Positions 55,145 to 64,000 of a stretch of DNA of 64,000 bases are shown here, in pieces. Positions within the stretch are counted from its first letter, which is position 1. Each line of letters starts with the position of its first letter. The stretch comes from Prototheca cutis (lineage: Eukaryota > Chlorophyta > Trebouxiophyceae > Chlorellales > Chlorellaceae). Where the stretch lies: contig BCIH01000001.1 of the NCBI GenBank assembly GCA_002897115.2, positions 939,508-1,003,507 of the forward strand. Direction: 5' to 3'. A model generated the notes under the pieces. That model did no database searches and had not been told where the DNA came from. It worked only from the letters and a program-made list of their open reading frames with translations. The translations under genes were made by a program, and so were the position numbers.

Positions 55145-57602
55145 ATGCAAGCGCTGAGGGGTGCCACCCCCGGGCGGCAGGCCGGCGCTGGCCTGGCCGC
55201 CTCGTCCCGGATGCACGGTGCTCCCCGTGTCGATCCGATCCAATCTCGCACTCGCCGCTCCCATGTGGCGAGAGCAGTCCCATCCCAGCAGGACCCAGCC
55301 AAGGCGTGGCAGGCGGATCAGCTGGGCCAGGGTCGCCAGGCGCTGCAGGTGGGTGCGGGGTGGACGCATGACCCCGGGGTTTCTACGGGATGCCATGGAA
55401 TGCTGGGATGAAAGCATTTCGTTTAAGTATTGGGGCAGGGTGCGTACCGTTGTCGGGGAACTCGGATGCAGCTGCCAGGTAGGGAGGTCCCATGGCAGGC
55501 CGTCCAGCCAGCAGTATGGGGAAAGTCGTTGCTGCGCGCCACCTGCACCCTCTCACCGTGCGCCTCCCCTTCATGACGCTCACCAGTCACACTCCTAGAA
55601 AACCCTGCAGCCTGCGGAGCCGCTGATGGCTTCCATGGACGACCCGAACTTTGGCCGGCCCGTCAACCCTGCCGTGGATCGGGACGAACTTTCCAGAACA
55701 GTCCGGGCCGTCATCCTGGCAGGCGGCGAAGTGCAAAACCCGCTGACCCGGTATCGGGCAATGCCTGCGGTGCCCCTTGGTGCGAATTTTAAGGGGAGGG
55801 TGTTGTTCAAGCTAGGCGATGGGGTCTGGTGCGTACGAGAAGCTTCATGTTCCTGACCGGGACCCGGCCGTGAACTGATAATCGCACCTGCAGGAAGCAG
55901 TCTGATGATGATTGACCTGCCCATCAGCAACTGCCTCTCCGCTGGCATCAACAAGATGTGAGCAGGGCTGAGGAGACGTCTGTTAGTCTGGGGGTGGGAC
56001 TGGAGTGTGTGTGCTTTGGTTGGTTGGAAGATTTGCTGAGGGGCGGGGCCGGGGGGAAGCTGGTTGGTACCTGGGGCCCCCCACTCATATTAATCAACAC
56101 TGTCCCGCATGGCGCATCAAATGCATCTACTTCCTTTTATTCTNAGAGTCCTCTTCCCCATCGATACACGCGCGCGCAGCTACGTGCTGACGCAGTTCCA
56201 GAGCCACACACTGAACAGCCACCTGACGTCGGCGTACCCGCCCGTACGTTTTGGCGGCCCCGACCATCAGGCCTGGGTGGACGTGCTTGCTGCCCAGCAG
56301 ACAGTCACAGAGAAAGACTGGTGCGGTTTGGGCACGGCATTTTTCTTTTCGGGGGGGCCTGCATTTTGCTGGTCTCAAACAAGAGTAGTAACAGCAAACA
56401 ATAAGCAAACAATGGATATGTAGACAACCAATAACCAAAAAGTTGAATATACCATAGGTACAAGGGTTCGGCAGACGCAGTTCGGCGCAACATCAACGAG
56501 CTGATGGACGAGGCGCGCGGCGTGACCCCGGCGCATGATTACGTCATCCTCTCCGGCGCGGCGGTGTACAACATGGACATTGCGCAGCTGGTGGCCGACC
56601 ACCGTGAGCGCGGCGCGGACATCACGATCGCCATGCATGCCGTCGGCGAAGACTCGGCGCTGAGCAAGGGCATCGCGCAGGTGCACTCTTCTTCGAACCG
56701 CGTGCTGCGGTTTGAGGAAAAGCCGAGCCGCGAGTCGCTCGAGGGCATGCGTCGTGAGGGCACCGACGCGGGGTCGAAACCGTACCTGGCAAACATGGGT
56801 GTGTACGTCTTCCGCCGCGACGCGCTGTTCCGCCTGCTGAGCCCTGCCAAGCGCCACGCCATCACGCACATCGGGCACCACGTCGTGCCGACGGCGCTGG
56901 CCCAGGAGATGCGGGTGTATGCCCACGTCCACAAGGGCTACTGGCATGACGTCAGCACGCTGCGGGACTTTTACGAGACCAACCTGGATTTAGCAAACCC
57001 GGATTCGCCGATTAAGGTGGAATCGGGGGCCGCCAGCATCCGCGGATCCATGCTCCCCCCCGCTCAGTTCCACGATGCCGACGTCCGCGACTCGATCGTC
57101 GGCGACGGCGCGGTGCTGGTGGGGTGCTCGCTGCGGCGCTGCGTCGTGGGCGAAAGCGTCTACGTCGGGCGCGGCTCGGTCGTGGAAGAGTCGCTCTTGC
57201 TCCGAAACTCGCAGTGGGCCAGCGACGCCCTGCGGCAAGAAGCCCTGCGGCGCGGGGAACGCGTCTACGGCGTGGGAGAGCGCTGCCACATCAGACGCTG
57301 CGTCGTCGACGAGAATGCCACTGTCGGCAACGACGTCGCCATTCTCAACAAGGAAAACATCCAGGAAGCCGACCGTGCCGACCAAGGTAATGTTTTGTGC
57401 TGCTTTGCTGGTTTTAAATTTTTTTTCAGTTCTTTGCTGTCTTTTTGGCAGGGGTTTGTGCTGATTGGGCTTGCTTCAAGCAGAAATGTCAGTCTGACGC
57501 AAGCATTCCCCGACGATCAAACACACAGATGGATACATGATTCAGGACGGCATTGTGGTCGTGATGCGCAACGCCATCATCCCCGATGGCTTTGAAATTT
57601 GA
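55145..57602 (+). CDS. ADP-glucose pyrophosphorylase subunit, non-catalytic (large-subunit-like)
   Basis: Six exons: 55145-55348, 55611-55779, 55894-55957, 56180-56320, 56458-57386 and 57529-57602, about 526 residues, phases 0, 1, 2, 2, 1. Exon 1 alone encodes an Arg/Ala/Gln/Ser-rich chloroplast transit peptide. The body is AGPase: RAVILAGG, PAVPLGSSLMMIDLPISNCL, INKIYVLTQFQSHTLNSHL, DWYKGSADAVRRNINELMDE, YLANMGVYVFRRDALFRLL, DVSTLRDFYETNLDLA, and a left-handed beta-helix with DSIVGDGAVLVGCSLRRCVV, ending GIVVVMRNAIIPDGFEI. Key catalytic residues are changed: the nucleotide loop GGGxGTRLxPLT is AGGEVQNPLT, RAKPAVP is RAMPAVP, and GDHLYRMD is GAAVYNMD. It likely serves as a regulatory partner of a catalytic small subunit in starch synthesis. 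Confidence 0.92.
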
Positions 57603-58182
57603 GCGCGGAGATCGTCCTCAAAACACCCGTTGTCTCTGGAGTTTCGGCCATGTGGCGCGCCCGGGTGATGGGCATGGCATCAGTTCCCCACCCGTGCACA
57701 TGAGAACAGACGAGAAATCGTACAACAGAAGAGTAACCCCCCTTGCCAGCCATGACACGCACCGCACAAGGATGGACAGATGGCTGCAATGCACACGCTT
57801 GAGCTGCTCCATGCCCGCCCCTGTGTGCCTCCCGGCCAGCGGTGCGCCGTGGCCCTTGCATCCTACCCTTGGTCCCCCCCCCCCCCCCCCCCCCCCCTTG
57901 CATGCTTGCTTGCCACCGCTTCCAGAGCTGGGCCCCATAGTTCGGGCATTTGCCCGGGAGAGTCTGCCATCCAACCACTGTCTGCCTCCCCCTCTGGGAA
58001 GCCCAATTTTTGTCCTGTTGATGAGATTCCCACGGATTGTCAAAACCCACACGTTGCTGCCGCGGTTGAAAAGGGGCGGTTGGTGAGGTGAAGGGAACAA
58101 ATCCATTTTGGGTCTTTGCCTGGGAACCAATGATGAGCTAGCAAGTGGAGAGGGGCCCAACGGCGATGCAACGCCACAGTCA
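57603..58182. other. Convergent 3' region, AGPase / RIC1
   Basis: It includes a C run at about 57876-57897. No coding exon recognised. Confidence 0.6.
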
Positions 58183-61100
58183 TCATCGTGTACATGCAGC
58201 ATTGCCACCGCCATCACTGGTCACCGTTGCAGTACCCTCGCCGTCGGCTTGATCCGGCACTTCCTCGCCATCTCCCTGATGCCGAGCATCGCTCTGCTCC
58301 TCAACGACGGGCCGAAGCCAGGCGAACGACTCTGGTTCGTCGACCAGCACAGCGTGCACGATGTCGTTCCAGAGCTGTGCATGATTCCTTGCTGCTTCGT
58401 CCAGGATGGCGGCCGCCAAGGTAGAGACGTGCCCCGCCTCGTCACAGTGTGCCGCCGCCAAAGTCAGCAGTGCCAACGCCAGCCCTTCGCCGCCTTCGCC
58501 TCCGGCCCAGACCCCTCGGGCCACACGCCCCAGCGCCGGCGCCGCGCCCGCAGGCAGCTTGGCCCAGCAGTCCCGGTGCAGCGCGTGCAGGGCACCCGTG
58601 ACCTGCGAGGGTTTGACGCCCCCCAGCGGGTCGGGGCTCGGCATGGGTATGCCCGCCGTAGCGGCGCCGGCATCCCGAGAGGCGGCGGCGCCACCAATCC
58701 CGCTCCCCGCCCCACTGCCGCTGGCCAGCGCGGCACCGGAGGCAACGAGCGCGGCAAGTTCCGTCCCCGGCAAGCCTTCCAGCGCTGCGTCCAGCGCCAA
58801 GAGCGCTTGCGCCTTGCCGCTCTTGGCCAGGGCCCAGGCGTGCCCTGCCAGCAGCTCCCAGACATCCACCAGAGCCGTCAAAGACTCCGGCGCATCGGGC
58901 GCCCCGACGCTCGGCTGCGTCGCTGATCGCCGGACCAGGCTCTGCTGCAGAGTGCCTCCCCGTCGCGCGGCGCTGGTGGCAGCGCCTGACGACAAAGTCA
59001 AAGACGAACTGGGCGAAGCGCCACCGCCGCCCGTCCACGACCGACGCGCAAGCTGCCTCGCGGCGTCGGCCAGACCGCCTCCTTGGGCAGTGGCGATCCC
59101 CGAGTCCTCCGCTGGCATTGAGGTAGTAGACGCCACTGCAACTGGTGGCTGCTCCCACCACGACCAAAGCCACGAGACCAGGCCGCCCTCTTGTGCGTCA
59201 GAAGCCGCGANGGCGCCGTCGTCCAGAAGGGCTGCCGCCGACCCAGTGCGACGGACGGTCCGGCGGGCATGCGCCAAGCGCGTCGCACCCGCGCGCCCAA
59301 CCAGGCCCACCGCCTGGATCAACCCCGGCTCGCCCGGGGGGGTGAGGAAGGCCGCCGACGACACTGCCAGCTTTGCGTCCCCTGCCCGCAGCGCCTCGCG
59401 CACGACCTGAACCGCCAAGTTTTGGGCCGCCCCGGGACCCTCCAGCTGATTCACCACCACCAGCAATGCGGCCGCCAACTGAGTTGGGTGTGGAGGGCAG
59501 GGGATGACGGTGGGGGTCGTTCTTTCTTGGTAAGAACTTTCCTTCGCCAACCCTGCACACTTACACTCACTCACCCCCCCAAAAAAACTCAAATCTGCTC
59601 ACCCCGGGAGCACCATCGGCCAGCTGGCGCTGTGCCAGGCGGTACGGCGACCCGACGGCAGCAAACAGCCCAGGCCACAGTGCAGCGTCCGTCTTGCGTG
59701 CGACGGCCACTATTGCTCGGGCATAGAGCGCCGGAAATTCGGCTAGCAGTGCCACTGCTCCTCGCAGCGTCGGCCCCGCTGCTCGCGCCGACCTTGCGCT
59801 CCCCGGCCATACCGGTGTGTACGACGGGGTGGTCCCGCCGCCGCCGCTGCCTTGAGGCTCGGCTGCTCCTCGGGACGCGGAGCTCGTTCGGGCCAGCAGG
59901 CTGCCACTGGTCGACCGCCGGCCCAGCGCCGGCTCTCCAATCCCTTGGCCCCCCCAGGACCCGAACCCAATACTCTTCAGGCGTGATCGCTCAACGGCAT
60001 CGGATTCCAAAGCCGAGAACAGGAGCCACTCGGCGGCGCGAGGGCGTAGAGAGGCCCAGCGCGCGAGCCCCACCGCTGCAGTGCCGCGCCCTGCCGCCAG
60101 CAGGCGTCTGAGCAGACATGGCGCTGCAGGCTGCGCGCCAGGGAGCGGGTGCCCGCACGCCGGCATCGCGCCGCCGCCGGCCCCGCGGGGCAGCGCCCGG
60201 GGGGACAGGCCGATCAACGACAGGTCGCGCATGCGCACGCCGACGGGGTAGTGCCCGGGGTCGAACCCGAGCTCCGGGTCGGCCTTGGCGTCGGCGTCAA
60301 GGTCCGGGGTCGGTGGGCGCGAGCCCCCGGCTGAAACCGACAGCGCGCCGCTGCCCGAGGGCCGGAGACCCAACGGGCCCGTGAAACTCCCGCGGCGAGT
60401 GCCACCGGGTGACAACAGTTGGCCTGCTGACGACGCCGGGGTCAAACCACCGGCTGCAGCTTCGTCCAGTGCCTCGCTGGGGAACAGCAGCCGCACGCCC
60501 CCCGCCCCGCAGACCCACCACGGAAGCTCCGCCTCTGGCAGCGTTGCCGCGCCAGCAGCTGTGTTGTTGGGCCCTTGCGGGGCATTCGCTGTGGAAACAA
60601 GTCCGCCGGCCGCCAGCGCTCCCAAATCGCCCGTGGATGCCGTCCGCGATGTCGACGTCGATGTTGGAACCGGGGATGGTCGATCTTTCGATCCATAGAC
60701 CAGTTGCTGAGATTGTTTTGCCGAAGCAATCGAGACCGGCACCGACGCAGCGGTCCTTACCACCTGCGGCACCCAGACGCGCTCGATGCCAAGTGCGAGA
60801 AGCCGCTCAGAAGCTGTCTCTAGATCCAGGTATGACAGCGACCCATCGGCCCGCAGCGCCAGTGCCGCACCGGGCACGGCCTGCAGAGACTCTTCAAACG
60901 TTGTCGCACCCGGCGGAGAGCCCGGCGCACCATGCGCCGTTCCGGGCGCCACCCCAGAGGCCACCAATGTTTCTATGGGCGGCGGCCGCACGCGGACGGT
61001 GAGCTGCGGCAGGCCATCCGGGGACACTCGTTCCGAGCCCGCCGGCGATGGCACTTCTGTTGTGATTCCTGGTCCGCCGTTGTTGTCGGCGCCGGCGGCC

Positions 61101-62553
61101 AGCGCTTCATCAGGCTGTTGCTCTTGTGTTTGGCTTGCTGGCACTCGCAGCTGCGCCGCATGAGCACCGCCTGCCGTGTTTGCTGTGCCCTCACCAGGCG
61201 TTGACTCAGCAGCTAAAACAGTATCGCCAGGCTCCCTTTCCCCCTTGCCCGAAGCCCGCCGCGTGCTCCCGTGCAGCTGGCCATGCACTGCCGGGTCGAC
61301 CAACGCCAGTTCTCTCAAATCCCCGGCGGTGCCCAGCAGGGACAGGTATCGCAGCACAGTCAGCGTCGGCGGGGACGCTGCGTACCGCACGAGTTGCAGA
61401 TCCAGCGCCCCCGAGGCCAGCAGGATGTCCCGGCCGCACGACGCCGCGGCCCGAGGCTCCGCGCCGAGGTCCATGGCTGCCAGCAACGAGGCCGAATCCA
61501 GGTGGCTCCGTGGGTAGACCAGCAGACGCGCAGGGGCCAGGCTGGAGGGCCGGCGCGCGGTCACAACGACGACTGCGCCGCCGGGGAGCCAGATCAGTGC
61601 CCGAGCCTGGACCTCCCTTTCCTGTGCGGCATCGCCAAAAAGCCGCCAACGGCACAGCGACCGAGAATACAGCGCCACGCCGTGCGTCCCGGCCACAGCA
61701 ATGTCCCCCGTCTCGGGGTCCAGCGATGCCAGTTTCTGCAGTTGTCCGGAAGGAAAGAGGGGGGGGGGGTGGAGAAGAAAGCCCTAGGAAGAGCACACCA
61801 CTCACTGGGAGGGCTGCCCACGACGCTGACAGGCACTGCCTACCCGGGTCGCCGCACCACAGCCACCACCCCCACAACACGCGCACCAGAGGGTATGCGG
61901 ATTCCAGGTACTGCACCGGTGGTCGCAGGTACTGTAGATCCAGCTCTGGGGTTTCGGGGGCAGTCAGGCTCCGCGGCTGGCCCGGTTCCACCACCAACAC
62001 CCTGTCCTCCGCCTGAGCGAGTGTTGAGGAGATTGATAGGATTCATTCTCAAGTCGCCTGGAAAACACTGTCCATTGTTGTCGCACCAGGATTAAAAGAA
62101 AGCATCCACAATGCCACCGACGGTGCCAGTCCCCCTCTCAAACGTCCGGACCAGTAGGATGTGGGTATCTGGCACGTCGCCTGCTTGCATCCAGGCCGGC
62201 AGCGGCGTCCCCAGTCCCGGATTGTCGCCCGGCCAGCGTGGTTGCACTGGAGCGCGCGTGTCGCCCAGGGGACAGTGTGCAAAGCGCAGCTCATACAGGG
62301 CATCGGGTCGCTGCGCCGCCGCGGCCAGCAGCCGGTAGCCGTCGTTTGACCATGTCACTCCAAGGATGCCCCCCTGCACGAGCAGTTGTTAATATGTATG
62401 TCCAAAGTTAGAGGAGGAGGGGAAAATGCTCAGGAACACATGGTCATGATGTGCATTCGGGGGGAGATTGAGATTTGGCTGATTGGCCAGTTCACAGCAC
62501 CCACGCTGGGCTGCCAGCATACCCACCCTTTGGATACAAGTATAGAAAAACAA

Positions 62554-62641
<88 letters not shown>

Positions 62642-63736
62642 ACACACACACACACACACCTCGAGGGGTCCCGGGTTTGTACTGAGGGCGCTGTGCAGCG
62701 AGCTGTGGACACGGCAGCCCGAGGGCGTCCACACCGACAGCCCCGCCTGGCCATGACCCACCGCCAGTGCCCGGCCGTCCAGGGCCCAGGCCAGGCAGGT
62801 GACAGGCCCCAGCGTCTCCCCAGTCAAGTCCCACTCCTCCTGACTCAGCCGCCGCGACAGCATTGGGCGAGGCATGCGGCGCCCGGCGGCACCAGACTCT
62901 TCAGCGCCAGGGACGGAAGCAGCATCGTCGCTGCCACCAGTCGCGTCGGCCAAGGCAGCGCCCGCATACATCAGCACCGCGCTGCCCGTGCAGCCCACCG
63001 CCAGCGCACCAGATACGGGGTCAAACGCCAGTGCCGTCGCATGGCTGCCGGTTGCCGGCGCACGGTGCAGCACGGTCGTGAGGACGACCCGCTCGGCCGA
63101 TGATGCACTGTCATTGCTAGTACTTGGCAGCGGTGGTCGAGCAACGAGCACGTCGCCCGATGGTGTCAAGAGGGCCAGCACTGGTGTCTCGGCCAGTCCA
63201 AAGCATGCATTACTCACAAGCTGCCAGCCGTTCCCATTAGTCGATGCTTCTGCCTCAGCGGAGGGTTCCTCGTCTGTGGCCGTGGTAGCTGGAGGAGCGC
63301 CGGGCTCGTCATTGGGCTCCTTGCCTTCTTCAAGGGTGCTGGCACCACCATCCCGCGGGTCAGCACTATCCTTGTCCCCATCTCCGGCATCGATGCAGTG
63401 GTCTGAAGCCAGTGCCGGCTCCGCAGCAGACACTAACAATGCCCCGGAAGCAGTGGTCCTCGCACCGTCTCCATTGGCCCCCGCCAGGGCCAGCCGGGCT
63501 CGGCCCCGCTCCCTCCCCGTCCAGTCGACGTGGAGCAACAAACCCGAGCCCATTGCCACCAGCGTGCCCCGGCTGTCCGACGCCAGGCCCACCGGCACAT
63601 CCCCCTGTGCCGTGGCCAGGCGGGCAGAGGCCTGGATGTAGATGTTGGCCTGCTTGGCTGCAGGACCATCGGGCGGCTGCCACAGCACCTCCCGTGCCGC
63701 GCTCACCGCGTAGACATGGTAGAAACCCAGTGCCGT
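58183..63736 (-). CDS. RIC1: RIC1, Rab GEF complex subunit; 5' end not resolved
   Basis: Five exons are placed: 63736-62660, 62373 to about 62110, 62012-61887, 61735-59603 and 59478-58183, all phase 0; about 1730 residues are visible. RIC1 with RGP1 activates Rab6-type GTPases at the Golgi. Marks: WD-type blocks (GPVTCLAWALDGRALAVGHG, GGILGVTWSNDGYRLLAAA), YLESAYPLKLASLDPETGDI with AVAGTHGVALYSR (human [32 protein letters not shown]), and the RIC1 domain APCLLRRLLAAGRGTAAVGL, LLAEFPALYARAIVAVARKT, DAALWPGLFAAVGSPYRLAQ and VNQLEGPGAAQN. Long Gly/Ser/Ala/Pro inserts separate conserved blocks. The N-terminal exon with the usual GWP start was not found before 64000 and may lie outside. The N at 59211 hides one residue. 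Confidence 0.88.
62557..62659. repeat. Long (CA)n microsatellite, about 100 nt
   Basis: On the RIC1 sense strand it is (GT)n and begins immediately at the donor of the exon ending at 62660 (CTCGAG/GTGTGTGT). Confidence 0.95.
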
Positions 63737-64000
63737 CTGAAGATGAGGGGTGGGGGGTTGGGGGAGGGAGAGGAGGCATTTGAGCCGGGTCTTGCTCATG
63801 GCGGAGACATCAAGTACGGGGCCGCAGTGTTCCCGAGGTGCTGGGCTTTCCCCCAGCAACCAAATCAGCCGGCCACAATTCCTCCCACTAACTCCCCCCC
63901 TGCACCCTGCATAAACTGGGCCCATGCATTGGGCCCATCCATTGCGCAGAAACACAGCCCATGGCAGATGTTCAACGACCGTTGCAAGGGGTCATGCCGG
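63737..64000. other. Right edge, upstream of RIC1 exons
   Basis: Intron sequence with a C-rich acceptor tract for the exon starting at 63736. An ATG frame at about 63800 (MSKTRLK) could be a first exon but shows no RIC1 N-terminal pattern. Confidence 0.45.

Noticed and set aside
54812..55417. 201-codon minus-strand ORF
   Set aside because: It is antisense to the AGPase transit-peptide exon and has no family signal or splice logic.
62557..62659. CRISPR-like repetition
   Set aside because: It is a simple dinucleotide repeat with no spacers, in a eukaryotic intron.
62386..62754. Poly-His/Thr and poly-Val/Cys ORFs
   Set aside because: These are translations of the (CA)n repeat in a RIC1 intron.

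Overview
This window is nuclear DNA of a green alga, most likely a coccoid chlorophyte of the Chlorella/trebouxiophyte type. Evidence: very GC-rich coding DNA; genes broken by many short introns with GT-AG and some GC-AG borders; TGTAA polyadenylation motifs downstream of several stop codons; and plant-type families such as SYP1 syntaxin, a LUMINIDEPENDENS-like protein, a plastid-type indole-glycerol-phosphate synthase, an ADP-glucose pyrophosphorylase with a transit peptide, and an algal expansin. No operon, ribosome binding site, CRISPR array, rRNA, tRNA or complete transposon was found. The species is inferred, not shown.

About 24 genes fill 64 kb, and most sit in divergent pairs that share a 0.3-1.7 kb upstream gap and end tail to tail. 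Left to right: FkbM-type membrane protein (-, runs off the left edge), SYP1 syntaxin (+), PP2A methylesterase PPME1 (-), a doubtful small ORF (+), CAMK-like kinase (+), RAD54 (-), TPR/CS-domain protein (+), ESCRT-II VPS22/SNF8 (-), HSP20-like protein (+), Pumilio (+), ribosomal eL22 (-), membrane glycosyltransferase-like protein with a long Gln/Ala/Thr tail (+), plastid IGPS (-), ubiquitin-like-domain protein (+), expansin with tandem Cys-rich repeats (+), Mediator MED11 (-), U6 snRNA phosphodiesterase USB1 (+), ClpP (-), LUMINIDEPENDENS/PNUTS-like nuclear protein (+), bZIP protein (+), TBL1/HOS15 WD40 co-repressor (-), ribosomal uL11 (+), a catalytically eroded AGPase subunit (+), and RIC1 (-, 5' end probably beyond the right edge).

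Functional themes are housekeeping: membrane traffic (syntaxin, VPS22, RIC1), Pol II transcription and RNA processing (MED11, USB1, LD-like, TBL1, Pumilio), translation (eL22, uL11), DNA repair (RAD54), plastid or mitochondrial metabolism (IGPS, AGPase, ClpP), and wall or glycan biology (expansin, FkbM-like, glycosyltransferase-like). No gene cluster working as one pathway is evident.

Exon borders were set by hand from reading-frame continuity, splice-site dinucleotides and remembered homolog sequences. Where both phases close, borders are probably right to the base; uncertain borders are stated. Two sequence gaps (19382-19436 and 43833-43919) and about a dozen single N bases are present. The most interesting observations are the expansin repeat exons, the recurring C-run/A-run/CA-run next to splice sites, the degenerate AGPase, and the PP1-docking motif in the LD-like protein.
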